Virus record (IMG/VR): IMGVR_UViG_3300036864_000019
Location: 1-39,157 of that record
DNA length: 39,157 nt
Source of the DNA: a virus
Reading direction: 5' to 3' (one strand)
Of the stretch, positions 1 through 8,235 are shown piece after piece (position 1 is the stretch's first letter; each line of letters opens with the position of its first letter). The notes under the pieces were generated by a model. It searched no databases and was not told the origin of the DNA. It worked only from the letters and a program-made list of their open reading frames with translations. The translations under genes and the position numbers were made by a program.

Positions 1-127
1 AAGTCCAGCTCCAACAATTGACTTAACTAGTGCTGCTCTATCTGCTTTACGTTTCTGTTCAGCTTGATATTCAAAGGAATCATTACGAAATTGATTATCA
101 ACAAGAGCTTGATCTGCTTTCATATCA
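1..127. repeat. 127-bp terminal overlap, identical to 39031-39157
   Basis: Bases 1-127 are identical to bases 39031-39157. The repeat lies inside one open reading frame, which becomes continuous if one copy is removed. An exact 127-base overlap is what a k=127 de Bruijn assembler leaves when it closes a circle, so this is more likely an assembly signature than a biological direct terminal repeat. The unit genome is then 39,030 bp. Confidence 0.9.
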
Positions 128-993
128 AGTTCTCTTCCTTGCAAATCAAAGTTCTTATTAGCTACATCTCTTTGAAGCATTTGATTAAGTAAAGTAGACA
201 ATAAATCTTGACCACCTTTAACTTGATTCATTCCAATATCAGCACCTTTAGTTAAAGCATCGAGTGCTAATGTGTTATTCTGTCCTGTTAATTGAGCAAG
301 TAATTGTTGTACAGCTAACTGTCTTTGTGCTGCATCAGATTGAGCTTGCGTATTAACTAAACCTTGCTGTTGTGTTAATCTAGCAGCAGCGTTACCAGCA
401 ACAGTAGATCTATTTGTGCCTTGACCATAAAGCTTAGCTAATAGATCTCCTTCTTGATCCTGGAATAACTGATTATTCTTAGCATCAGTAGCAGCAGCAA
501 TTGAGTCAAGATAAGATTGAGTAGAAGGATCAATATTTTGTAAGCTAACAGGTTGCTGTAGCTTCTCAGCTAATGCGTTAATCTTGTCTTGATTTGGTCC
601 GGTACCTGGAGGAAACTGTGCATAATAATCACGAATCTGTTTTCCAAGTTCATCAGTCAGTGCTGTAGCTTGAGGACTACCTTGAACTGGAGGAGGAGCA
701 TTAAGTACTTTCTCATCTACCTTACCAATAGATGAACCAAGATTAGGGTTAAGATTACGAAACTGTCTAATCTCTTGTCCATCTTTAGTACGATAAATCA
801 ACTCAATAGGGGTCTGTTTAAGAATCTCCGCACCTTCTGGTGCTTCAAGATTACCAAAGAACTCAGCAGCTAATGCTTCAATTTCATCATTGGTAATGAT
901 TCTATCTTTTCTTCCATATTGTGCAGCAAGTTCCTTCTGTCTGTCTTTGACAGCTTGTTCAAATCCAGAACGATTTCCAATAGCAACAGACAT
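1..993 (-). CDS. Putative internal virion (ejection) protein, 5' part; continues across the join
   Basis: The reading frame opens at ATG 993-991 (MSVAIGNRSGFEQ) behind an AGGAG ribosome site and stays open to base 1. It continues in frame at 39030 and stops at 38929, giving 364 aa on the circle. The sequence is Gln/Asn/Ala-rich, predicted mostly helical, and the C-terminal tail seen at the right edge of the window is Gly/Ile-rich and hydrophobic (GIGGLGGLIGGAIGG). Low-complexity helical proteins with a glycine-rich, membrane-seeking tail, placed beside other large structural proteins, are typical of podovirus proteins ejected with the genome. That role is inferred from composition and position; no catalytic motif was recognised. 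The neighbours are the 338-aa fibre-like gene downstream and the 130-aa proline-rich gene whose start overlaps its stop. Confidence 0.75.
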   Translation of the reverse strand, partial: MSVAIGNRSGFEQAVKDRQKELAAQYGRKDRIITNDEIEALAAEFFGNLEAPEGAEILKQTPIELIYRTKDGQEIRQFRNLNPNLGSSIGKVDEKVLNAPPPVQGSPQATALTDELGKQIRDYYAQFPPGTGPNQDKINALAEKLQQPVSLQNIDPSTQSYLDSIAAATDAKNNQLFQDQEGDLLAKLYGQGTNRSTVAGNAAARLTQQQGLVNTQAQSDAAQRQLAVQQLLAQLTGQNNTLALDALTKGADIGMNQVKGGQDLLSTLLNQMLQRDVANKNFDLQGRELDMKADQALVDNQFRNDSFEYQAEQKRKADRAALVKSIVGAGL

Positions 994-1023
994 AACAACT
1001 CCTATCTTTAAATAATTTAAAAC

Positions 1024-2040
1024 CTATTGTCCTGCATATTTGTGAAGATTAAAGAATTCTTGAGTAACATCACCAAGTGCTGTACCAGTTCCCAAAGAAA
1101 CTAACGTATTGATTAGACTAAAAGTAACTGAAAAATTATTGTAAGTAACAATTGACGCGCTAGCTACAGTTGTATTACCGCTATTAAATACTACAATAGA
1201 TTTTACATTAGTTGCACTAATCCTAATAATGGTAATTTTAATATTCCATTGCTGGTTTGTAAAAGCAAACGTACCAGAATCAAATATTTGAGTACCTGCA
1301 AACGTTAGTCGAATACGTTTATTATTTGCATTGTTAGCAAAGAATCCTGCATATTCTGCAACGGCATATTCTCCATCAACACCAAATACGTTAGCAACAA
1401 TAGATTGGCTAAGTAATGTAGATTCAGATCCAGTAGCAGCAGACTGTCTAGTACCAAAATCTCCTGCTAAATGTCCACCAACTATAGTAAAAGATCCAGG
1501 TTGCGTAACACCAAATCCCGCTCTAATTCTAAGCTTACCATTTCCCGCCCAAGTAACTTTTTGAACAACATCAGGGAACTGATAGATAGTAAATGCTGAA
1601 CCAACTAATGCTGAAGCAGCGTGTATAACAAATAAGTTATTTGATCCTGTACCATATACAGAAAATCCTGATGTTGCTAATGGAGGATCACTAGATGTAT
1701 GTCCATAAACAAATCCATTGTTTCCCAAACTAATAGCAGGTAAGGAACCAAAAGAACCAGTAGGCCCAAGTACCATCATAAACTGCTGCTGAAAAAATGC
1801 ATTAGGCATAAATCTACCTTGCAATGCACTTGCTCCTAAGATCTCAAGAACTGGACCAGCAGCGTTTAATTGATTTAGTTTAAGTGTTGAATTTACACCA
1901 TCATTATTAACTAAACTTGTTTGAAGATTACTAGTTGTACCGTTCAATAAGTTAACAAGATTGTTCAACTCTTGATTAACCTGTGAGGATTGAATCAGAG
2001 TCGATGGCATAAAATTAAATGCACGTGCTATATTTGACAT
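1024..2040 (-). CDS. Putative tail fibre-like structural protein
   Basis: This 338-aa protein has an N-terminal helix (SSQVNQELNNLVNLLNG) resembling the trimerising start of many phage fibre proteins, followed by a long Gly/Ser/Thr/Asn-rich beta region without cysteine-rich or catalytic motifs. The role is inferred from composition and from its place after the nozzle-like gene. The stop is TAG at 1024. The start at 2040 has no SD: the 15-bp palindrome at 2045-2059 lies four bases upstream of the ATG. The preceding gene stops inside that same palindrome, so translation may be coupled or leader-driven. No family assignment is certain. Confidence 0.6.
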   Translation of the reverse strand: MSNIARAFNFMPSTLIQSSQVNQELNNLVNLLNGTTSNLQTSLVNNDGVNSTLKLNQLNAAGPVLEILGASALQGRFMPNAFFQQQFMMVLGPTGSFGSLPAISLGNNGFVYGHTSSDPPLATSGFSVYGTGSNNLFVIHAASALVGSAFTIYQFPDVVQKVTWAGNGKLRIRAGFGVTQPGSFTIVGGHLAGDFGTRQSAATGSESTLLSQSIVANVFGVDGEYAVAEYAGFFANNANNKRIRLTFAGTQIFDSGTFAFTNQQWNIKITIIRISATNVKSIVVFNSGNTTVASASIVTYNNFSVTFSLINTLVSLGTGTALGDVTQEFFNLHKYAGQ

Positions 2041-2054
2041 ATATTTTAAATTAT

Positions 2055-3713
2055 TTAAACATCAGAGACATTTCTCTCGTTTAAAACTCCGTATTCAATC
2101 GACAAGTTCTTGATTCCTAATGCTTGATTTACTTGGTTATTTGATATTACAAATGTAACATCTAATCCTTTTCTACCAAACGTATTGTGTTTAAACTTTC
2201 TCCAAATACGTAATGTGTTTTGTACTGCTCCTGCCCACAATCCAATATCCCATAAAGCTACATCCCATAAACCTCCGGGATCATCAGCTTCTAAATTAAA
2301 TGAGTATGTTCCACCACGTACTTCAGTTTTATTAAAGAAATAAGTAACACTAACTTGCAATGTTGATGTTAATACATCAAGAGATAATCCAAATTTAGCA
2401 AATAACTTTCTGATTAAAGCTAAATCAAAGTTATATGCTTTTGTTACTAAGTTCTTATAGAAAGGATAACCATCCTCACTGAAAGAATATATCTCAGGTT
2501 TACTCACATAAGTGTAAACTCTGTAGTTAGATGCAGTAGGATCATAACCACCAATAAAATAAAGTCTGTTACCGCTATCAAAGATAGTGTCAATAACAAT
2601 TCCAGCAATCCTTCCGTCGAACCTAACCCACCTAACAAGCTGTTCTTGAAGTCTCCTATAATCAAATACATACGTTTCATTGATGTTCCTTACTGATAAT
2701 TCTTTGGGAATCATCAACCAGTATTGATCAGCTTCAGGTATAACAAATGCAGTAATCTCTTGAGATGTAAATGTGAATCCACCAACAATATTACTATTCT
2801 TAGTCTGTCCTATCTCTTTAACGTTCCTAGAAACCAAAGCTGCACGAAAGTCTCCAGCAGCTTCAGCATTAACGAGGGAAGCAACACCAGAATCAGATAG
2901 AAACAACACATCATTAAGTACAGGCTTGATGCTATAAGCACTAATAGCTCCAAGATTACGAGCAAAAATATCAAGTCTGACATTGTTAAGATCCGTAACA
3001 GGTGTGGCTGTCGCACTAAAGACATAAATCTTAGTACGTTTGAAAACAAATAATCTTTCACGAAACGCACACAGTCCTGTAATTTGATCTCCATCGTCTT
3101 TACCTACATCGAAGATCTCAGCACTAGCAGCACCACCGCCTAATGTCCAATCTTCAGGATCTCCTAAAGCAGAACAATAAACTTGATTTGGATCAGTAGC
3201 AGAAACAATCCAAACTCTCTCATTCCACACTTCAATGTATTTGCCTTTAGGTGGAGAACCACCTAGCGGTGCTACGGTAGGACCACCAGATACTTTAACT
3301 GGATTATCTCCTACCGTAGCTTTATTTACCCCAATGGCCAGTCCATTATAATTAACCCATTGCCAGAATGTATCATCAGGAAGTACAAGAATTCCTGTAA
3401 TATCAACAATAGTCAGTGGCGTAATTTCATACAACTTATTTGCATTAGTAGTTAATACGTGTACTGCACCTGCCGCATTCTCATAATAATGCATCGAGGT
3501 AAAACGTTTAGTGAATGTTAAAACTCCTTGTGGTCTAACAGTAACACCATTACGAGTTACTAACTCATCATCGTTGTTGAATTCAAAGTTAAGAATATCA
3601 ACTGCTTCTGTGTTAGCAATCAAGTCTGATGGTACAGACGTATTTATTCCACCAGACCAAGTAGCCTGTGGAAATAAAGTAATACCAACATCTTGATTTG
3701 TTTTTCTAGGCAT
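2055..3713 (-). CDS. Putative tail nozzle / DNA-stabilisation protein (beta-propeller-like)
   Basis: This 552-aa protein is rich in short beta-strand repeats with aromatic turns (ERLFVFKRTKIYVFS, DQYWLMIPKEL, NRLYFIGGYDP). The N-terminal part (TEAVDILNFEFNNDDELVTRNGV) resembles tail-completion proteins of the P22 gp10 / T7 gp12 type, which extend the portal into a short tail. The family assignment comes from overall pattern and gene order (adaptor, then this, then fibre), not from a single diagnostic motif. Its TAA stop lies within the palindrome at 2045-2059. Its start has no SD; the palindrome at 3718-3732 ends four bases before the ATG. A stable hairpin lies just upstream of that palindrome. 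Confidence 0.65.
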   Translation of the reverse strand: MPRKTNQDVGITLFPQATWSGGINTSVPSDLIANTEAVDILNFEFNNDDELVTRNGVTVRPQGVLTFTKRFTSMHYYENAAGAVHVLTTNANKLYEITPLTIVDITGILVLPDDTFWQWVNYNGLAIGVNKATVGDNPVKVSGGPTVAPLGGSPPKGKYIEVWNERVWIVSATDPNQVYCSALGDPEDWTLGGGAASAEIFDVGKDDGDQITGLCAFRERLFVFKRTKIYVFSATATPVTDLNNVRLDIFARNLGAISAYSIKPVLNDVLFLSDSGVASLVNAEAAGDFRAALVSRNVKEIGQTKNSNIVGGFTFTSQEITAFVIPEADQYWLMIPKELSVRNINETYVFDYRRLQEQLVRWVRFDGRIAGIVIDTIFDSGNRLYFIGGYDPTASNYRVYTYVSKPEIYSFSEDGYPFYKNLVTKAYNFDLALIRKLFAKFGLSLDVLTSTLQVSVTYFFNKTEVRGGTYSFNLEADDPGGLWDVALWDIGLWAGAVQNTLRIWRKFKHNTFGRKGLDVTFVISNNQVNQALGIKNLSIEYGVLNERNVSDV

Positions 3714-3731
3714 TTGATTTAAATAATTTAA

Positions 3732-3765
3732 ACTTTCTTAAATGAGTTTCGAACTTTAAGAAAGT
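3732..3765 (-). other. Intergenic stem-loop E0
   Basis: Bases 3732-3742 and 3755-3765 form a perfect 11-bp inverted repeat (ACTTTCTTAAA / TTTAAGAAAGT). The 12-base loop contains a further GTT/AAC pairing around TCG. It lies between the adaptor stop (3775) and the palindrome in front of the nozzle gene. There is no following U tract on the coding strand, so an mRNA-processing or stabilising hairpin is more likely than a terminator. Confidence 0.75.
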
Positions 3766-3774
3766 CAACAGACT

Positions 3775-4464
3775 TTATCCTTGCCAATGGAAATGATCAG
3801 GAGGTAATTGTGCTAGATCTGTATATCTAGATGAAACATCTCTCCGTTGAAATCTCCTGTAAGCAGCATTCTTTTTAACTTCTTTACCTTGAAGTTCAGC
3901 TAAACGTCTGTAATATTCCTGCATCTTACGATCTTGACCATCGTAATCTTTATCATCCTCAAGCATATATGCTCTGACTCTATCCTTAATTAAAAGAATA
4001 AACTCAGCTTGGAAAGGCATATTGCTACCACTGACTAATTCTGTATTTAATCTATGTGTTCTTACTTCTAAATTAACAACAGTAGTTGGTACTCTCCAGA
4101 ATTGAATATACTGTTGATCATCAACAGCTTTGGAGAACCACCAGAATACAGGTTCACCAGGAAGAGTCATATCAATACTATTGTGAATGATACGAATATC
4201 ATCCCTATAAGCAATATATTCCCTAGTAGATAAGTTCTGTATTGATCTAACATCTTTAATATCATTAAATTGCAATGAATATTCTGACTGTCCTGGAAAA
4301 GTTGGAATATTAAAGGTACGTTTTAAGAACCTCCAGTCGTGTGAACCTGCAATATCTGAACAAGCGTCGTTGATCCAGGCTATAACAGTTGCGAAATAGT
4401 CTGGATCATCTAACGCTTCAGATTGTTCTCTTAACAAAATCGTTGCTAAATCAGATACAGTCAT
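3775..4464 (-). CDS. Putative head-tail adaptor protein
   Basis: This 229-aa protein begins with MTVSDLATILLREQSEALDD, followed by a DACSDIAGSHDWRFLKRTF segment, a layout typical of phage head-to-tail connector (T7 gp11-like) adaptors: an N-terminal helical pair, a beta insertion and a helical C-terminus (PFQAEFILLIKDRVRAYMLED) ending in a basic region. It lies between the capsid/decoration module and the nozzle-like gene, where the adaptor is normally encoded. The start at 4464 lies nine bases beyond the stop of the 161-aa gene, so the two are likely coupled. The assignment is by resemblance and position. Confidence 0.65.
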   Translation of the reverse strand: MTVSDLATILLREQSEALDDPDYFATVIAWINDACSDIAGSHDWRFLKRTFNIPTFPGQSEYSLQFNDIKDVRSIQNLSTREYIAYRDDIRIIHNSIDMTLPGEPVFWWFSKAVDDQQYIQFWRVPTTVVNLEVRTHRLNTELVSGSNMPFQAEFILLIKDRVRAYMLEDDKDYDGQDRKMQEYYRRLAELQGKEVKKNAAYRRFQRRDVSSRYTDLAQLPPDHFHWQG

Positions 4465-4472
4465 AGGAATTC

Positions 4473-4958
4473 CTATTCATCAAAGACATTGAGATTACGA
4501 ACATCTGTTTTAGGTCTAACTTCTGGTCTAATATCTTCCTTCCCCTGCTCACCCCATCCATCACTAAAAGATTCAATAGCTTCTGTAGCAGAATGAGCAG
4601 TACCAAACCACGAAGTAGGTATCTTATCCTCATCAATAATATGTGCTTCAGAACCATTATGAACTTCTGCTACGTGTCTAGCAAGCACATCAATTAACTC
4701 AGCTTGGATTTCAGGACTGCATTTAGGCCATCGTAAACCATTACGTTTAGCGGCATCATAGTTACAACCAATTTGAGTACATCGTGATGGATAAAGAACT
4801 TCTCTTGAACGTTTAAGAGTAAATTTATCAATACGTTTTTCATTAACAATTAACCTACGGACAGCTTTCTTTGGAGCAACAGGTCTAGAAGCAGCAAAAG
4901 ATTCTTCAGCTTTCTTTAGTGTGTCCTCTCCAAAAAGATTATCTAGATCATTCGACAT
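4473..4958 (-). CDS. Hypothetical virion-module protein with Cys/His cluster
   Basis: This 161-aa protein was not assigned to a family. The N-terminal third is acidic then basic; the middle has Cys residues (RCTQIGCNYDAAKRNG, then KCSPEIQ) and histidines (ARHVAEVHNGSEAH) that could form a zinc site. The C-terminus is acidic. The ATG at 4958 follows GGAG at good spacing, and the palindrome at 4973-4987 lies just upstream of that site. It is encoded between decoration/capsid genes and the adaptor, so a head-completion or regulatory role is possible but not shown. Confidence 0.6.
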   Translation of the reverse strand: MSNDLDNLFGEDTLKKAEESFAASRPVAPKKAVRRLIVNEKRIDKFTLKRSREVLYPSRCTQIGCNYDAAKRNGLRWPKCSPEIQAELIDVLARHVAEVHNGSEAHIIDEDKIPTSWFGTAHSATEAIESFSDGWGEQGKEDIRPEVRPKTDVRNLNVFDE

Positions 4959-4981
4959 AACATTGCTCCAAGTTTAAATTA

Positions 4982-5053
4982 TTTAAAAGAGGGAGTCAAA
5001 AGATTGTGTACCTATTCTCAAATCTGTACGTCTCCGATCCTCCCTCTTTTAAA
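4982..5053 (-). other. Intergenic long hairpin E1
   Basis: Bases 4982-4995 and 5040-5053 are a perfect 14-bp inverted repeat whose core is AAAAGAGGGAG / CTCCCTCTTTT. The 44-base interior has its own pairing possibilities: two GTAC elements, and AGATT with AATCT when read on the minus strand. The left arm overlaps the end of the palindrome at 4973-4987. It separates the 61-aa gene (stop 5059) from the 161-aa gene. No reading frame of note lies inside. Confidence 0.75.
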
Positions 5054-5058
5054 TACGG

Positions 5059-5244
5059 TTACGGGGTTTTAAATTCTTTCGATTTGAAGTATCGATCAAC
5101 TTCATCAAGAGCCTGATTCACTGCACGTGCAGCAATATCATCTCCACCAGTATCATTGTCATCCTTCGCAGCAAGCCAAACAGCAAGACTACGACCGATA
5201 GCAAGAAACTGTGGAATAAGAATCTGTAACAGAATACCTTTCAT
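5059..5244 (-). CDS. Small hypothetical protein
   Basis: This 61-aa protein has a hydrophobic N-terminal helix (GILLQILIPQFLAIGRSLAVWLA) and an acidic, helical C-terminal half (ARAVNQALDEVDRYFKSKE). It overlaps the end of the 94-aa gene by four bases (ATGA type). It may be membrane-associated or a small virion component; no family was recognised. Confidence 0.6.
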   Translation of the reverse strand: MKGILLQILIPQFLAIGRSLAVWLAAKDDNDTGGDDIAARAVNQALDEVDRYFKSKEFKTP

Positions 5245-5525
5245 TTCTTTCCTTTCTTTTTAGGAACTTCATCAATGAAATCCAAGCCATCAGAACCTTC
5301 AGCATCAAAGGAAGTAAATGGTTCTTCAGATTCCATCATCACTAACTCTCCAGGTCCAGGAAACACAGGAACAGGAAGAACAGGGAGAGATGCAGGAAGT
5401 TTAGTTTTACGAACAACAATATTAGAATCAAAATTCAATTTAGTTTCAACTACTGGAGCACCAGAGATCTGTTCACCACCTGGACGACCGTAGTAAAAAG
5501 GATTTGATTCAGTAATCTTTGACAT
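5241..5525 (-). CDS. Small hypothetical structural-module protein
   Basis: This 94-aa protein has a proline-rich middle (LPASLPVLPVPVFPGPGE), an acidic stretch and a lysine-rich end (EVPKKKGKK). It starts behind a GGGAG ribosome site; the palindrome at 5537-5551 lies immediately upstream of that. No family was recognised. Its place directly after the capsid and decoration genes suggests a head-associated role, by context only. Confidence 0.6.
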   Translation of the reverse strand: MSKITESNPFYYGRPGGEQISGAPVVETKLNFDSNIVVRKTKLPASLPVLPVPVFPGPGELVMMESEEPFTSFDAEGSDGLDFIDEVPKKKGKK

Positions 5526-5548
5526 TATGTCTCCCTTTTAAATTATTT

Positions 5549-5627
5549 AAAGTTTAATGTGAAGCGGAGGACATCACCCCTACACACTTTGCATCTTTAA
5601 TGAATATAGAACTTCACATTAAACTTT
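5549..5627 (-). other. Intergenic long hairpin E2
   Basis: Bases 5549-5564 and 5612-5627 are a perfect 16-bp inverted repeat (AAAGTTTAATGTGAAG / CTTCACATTAAACTTT) with a 47-base loop. The left arm shares three bases with the palindrome at 5537-5551. The element is followed (on the minus strand) by the palindrome, an SD and the 94-aa gene. Confidence 0.8.
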
Positions 5628-5629
5628 AA

Positions 5630-5721
5630 AATTCAGGTAGCCTAGTCCAAATATCTAGGATTTGTCACACTCGCAAGTGCTTAAGTGATAAGTAAAGTTA
5701 CCTGCACTATCTACCTGAATT
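5630..5721 (-). ncRNA. Candidate multi-branched structured RNA E3
   Basis: Bases 5630-5640 and 5711-5721 close an 11-bp stem (AATTCAGGTAG / CTACCTGAATT). Inside, read on the minus strand, are AGTGC...GCACT, a CACTTGCGAGTG hairpin (which competes in part with the former) and CCTAG...CTAGG. The element starts three bases after the decoration-protein stop and abuts hairpin E2, so the gap between the two genes is almost entirely foldable. A structured cis-acting RNA or processing element is inferred; no known riboswitch class was recognised. Confidence 0.5.
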
Positions 5722-5723
5722 AA

Positions 5724-6308
5724 CTAGCCAAGAATCAACGCTTCAACTCGAAGCTGTGTAGTTGATCCATCATCAGCAGACGCATCAAGAGCCATAATCC
5801 TACGTCCGGACGATGAAGGAACAGTAACAGCAGCAAGCAAAGCTAATTCTCCAGCAGTACCAGCAGCAGTTGTTCCTAGTGTAGCATCAGCAGCAACACC
5901 AGCAGCAGCAATACGAACACCTTTACGAAGTGCAGCATTAGCAGAAGCAGCAAACGGAACACGTCCACGAATCTGGACATAACCGTAACTATTCTGTGGA
6001 ATATCCACAAGAGCTACACCAAAAACACGCTGACCAGCAGTGGTAGTAACAGTACGTACAACAGATCCAGGTTCGTCAGCAGCAGCAACATCAATGATAA
6101 CAGCATCACCATTGAGAATACCACCAACACCAGAAGCTTTGACGTAACAATACTGTCCACCCGGATCATAGTATCGGATTCGAGTTACATCATAACCAAG
6201 ACCAGCAAGATCACCTTGACCACCACGAACATCTTCCACAACAGAGCCAAGTTCCGCTGTAGGCGTAGTATCAACTCTGTAAATATCAATACCAAGTAGT
6301 TTATTCAT
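5724..6308 (-). CDS. Putative capsid decoration / head protein
   Basis: This 194-aa protein is rich in Ala, Gly, Val and Thr and nearly all beta in character (e.g. NSYGYVQIRGRVPF, AAAGVAADATLGTTAAG). This small beta-rich composition, immediately downstream of the major capsid gene, is typical of head decoration or fibre-base proteins. It starts at 6308 after AAAGGA with good spacing, and the palindrome at 6323-6337 lies just upstream. Its coding sequence is richer in GC than the tail genes, as for the capsid gene. The role is inferred from position and composition. Confidence 0.65.
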   Translation of the reverse strand: MNKLLGIDIYRVDTTPTAELGSVVEDVRGGQGDLAGLGYDVTRIRYYDPGGQYCYVKASGVGGILNGDAVIIDVAAADEPGSVVRTVTTTAGQRVFGVALVDIPQNSYGYVQIRGRVPFAASANAALRKGVRIAAAGVAADATLGTTAAGTAGELALLAAVTVPSSSGRRIMALDASADDGSTTQLRVEALILG

Positions 6309-6338
6309 TTTGTAATCCTTTCTTTAAATTATTTAAAC

Positions 6339-7310
6339 TTAGGCCAAAATGCCAGTTAAACGTCCTTGACGTTGACGGTTATTAGTGGTCAAGTTCCCAT
6401 AGATAAGCAACTGAGCAACTTGTGCATCCTGATTCTCAGGTTTCTGGAACTCTGTCATAACAAAGTTTTTACCTTTACCAAGAACAAAACGCATAAAATC
6501 AGCGTTGATCATAATCAAATCGCCAATTGATCCAGCACCGTTTGATGTTGAGGGAGTATCATCATCAAATACAAAAGGCGTAGCTTTGAACATCAGATTG
6601 AGGAATCCAGCATCACCAAGCTTGGTGTCAAGGAAACGCTCATTCTGAACCAAAGTCTTCTCATAAGATTCATACACAGCCTGAGTTGAAGCAATAAGAG
6701 TAGGTTTAACTTTGCCGCGTGAAGCAGAGTTATAAAGCGTTCGCATACGATCATTACCGTTCGTAGCAAACGAACCAACTGAACCAATCCACTGATTCCT
6801 CCAGTAAGGATTGGCGTTAGAATCAATACCTCCAACAATTGACCAAGCTGTTCCATCCTCAACAAGAATGTTCAAGCCTGTGAGATCACGTCCACCATTG
6901 CCAGTACCATCAGCCTGAAGCTGTGCGTTAATGGCAAGCATCAAAGAAGTCTCCAACTGAAGAATCTTTGATTTCAGCAAGGAAATCATTTTCGATTTCC
7001 CACTGTTCATAAACTCTTCTTGACCTGAAATTGACACAGAACCAGCAATCTGTTTCCAGTCATATTCAGCAGCAGTCATACCTTCCTGTGGAGTCGTATC
7101 GATGATTTCATAACCACGATAGGATTTAACAGTGGTATTAGTTCCATACATCAATGGTTCAACAATTGACGTACCCCCATCCTCTTCCTGGATGAAACCT
7201 CTCTCCTTCAACTGATACCACAAAACTTGATGGTTTGTGATGTTATCGGCCATCGAACGACGGTAGTTTTTAATAGTCGTCGCAACGATGCTTGTAAAAT
7301 TAGGATTCAT
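6339..7310 (-). CDS. Major capsid protein
   Basis: This 323-aa protein builds the icosahedral head. The N-terminal region (IVATTIKNYRRSMADNITNH), followed by LKERGFIQEEDGGTSIVEPL, GYEIIDTTPQEGMTAAEYDWKQ and SVSISGQEEFMNSGK, matches a widespread phage major capsid family that I recognise by pattern. It lies between the scaffold gene upstream and the decoration gene downstream, the usual order. The ATG at 7310 follows AGGAG. The stop at 6339 is directly next to the palindrome at 6323-6337. The assignment is confident, though the precise subfamily is not. Confidence 0.9.
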   Translation of the reverse strand: MNPNFTSIVATTIKNYRRSMADNITNHQVLWYQLKERGFIQEEDGGTSIVEPLMYGTNTTVKSYRGYEIIDTTPQEGMTAAEYDWKQIAGSVSISGQEEFMNSGKSKMISLLKSKILQLETSLMLAINAQLQADGTGNGGRDLTGLNILVEDGTAWSIVGGIDSNANPYWRNQWIGSVGSFATNGNDRMRTLYNSASRGKVKPTLIASTQAVYESYEKTLVQNERFLDTKLGDAGFLNLMFKATPFVFDDDTPSTSNGAGSIGDLIMINADFMRFVLGKGKNFVMTEFQKPENQDAQVAQLLIYGNLTTNNRQRQGRLTGILA

Positions 7311-7363
7311 ACTGAATCTCCTGTGTAGACTTTAAATAATTTAAAATCTAACTCTACAAACAT

Positions 7364-8191
7364 TTAACGTCTACCAATTAATGTTGCGATGGCTTCGTCA
7401 GCAGCTTCTTCAATTGTGGGAAGATGATTAGGATCTTTCCCTGTTGTAGCTCTGCGACCAAGATCAGCTTCCGATGTCAAACTAGCAATCTTTTTAATAA
7501 GATCACCAGCAGGTTTCGTTTGCTGAGTTTTAGATTCAAGCGTGCTTTCATGAGGTTTGGTAGCTTGCGTTGGAACAACATCTCTCGCAATGAGATATGC
7601 TTTCTCAATCGACAACTCAGGAACACCTTCAAGAATCTTAGACATTACAGGAGCATATAACTTTAATGAATCCTGTGTTAAACTATATTTCTGTTGTACT
7701 GCAATAAGTTCATTGTTAACTTGTGCAGCATGAATACCTTGTTGATACGGTTTAATAGCTTCAGCAACAGCAGCTTTAACAGCATTATGATGATAAGCTT
7801 TAACTTGTGAAGGATCGCTCCAATCAATCTCAACTTCTTGTTGTTCTTGTTCTTGTGGTTGCTGTCCGTTCTTTTGAAGGATAGCAATCATTCCTTGCTG
7901 AAGCATCTTGATCTGTTCTTTAAGTTCAGATACTTCAGTATTAGGTGTAGCAACAACAGGTTCAGCTTGAACAGACGGTTTAACTTCACCTTCAGTTGGT
8001 ATAGGTGAAGGAGCGTTTCCTGTATCTTCAGGTTTACCTTTCAGAACAAGCTGTCCATTTTCAAAATCAAAATCAGCACCGTCATCTAGCCAACTAAGAT
8101 CATCAACAGGATCACTCATTGGGAATTGTTTAGTTGCTGGAGCTTCCCTTACTTCTCCAGGTTTTGGTGTAGCAGCAGTACCTTCTAACAT
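7364..8191 (-). CDS. Scaffolding protein (putative)
   Basis: This 275-aa protein is acidic at the N-terminus (DPVDDLSWLDDGADFDFENG), has a coiled-coil segment with Gln-rich linker (EVSELKEQIKMLQQGMIAILQKNGQQPQEQEQQ) and a helical, basic C-terminus. That layout, plus its position immediately upstream of the major capsid gene, fits a phage scaffolding protein that is expelled or degraded during head maturation. The start at 8191 lies downstream of a palindrome (8209-8223), hairpin E4 and a strong promoter (8326-8354), so it should be the first gene of a highly expressed head transcript. Confidence 0.75.
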   Translation of the reverse strand: MLEGTAATPKPGEVREAPATKQFPMSDPVDDLSWLDDGADFDFENGQLVLKGKPEDTGNAPSPIPTEGEVKPSVQAEPVVATPNTEVSELKEQIKMLQQGMIAILQKNGQQPQEQEQQEVEIDWSDPSQVKAYHHNAVKAAVAEAIKPYQQGIHAAQVNNELIAVQQKYSLTQDSLKLYAPVMSKILEGVPELSIEKAYLIARDVVPTQATKPHESTLESKTQQTKPAGDLIKKIASLTSEADLGRRATTGKDPNHLPTIEEAADEAIATLIGRR

Positions 8192-8235
8192 ATCATTGCT
8201 CCAGTAACTTTAAATAATTTAAACTTTTAAAAGAT

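Noticed and set aside
7331-7345. Palindromes as rho-independent terminators
   Set aside because: An A/U-only 6-bp stem with a 3-base loop is too weak, copies lie within genes and upstream of starts, and no U tract is consistently placed.
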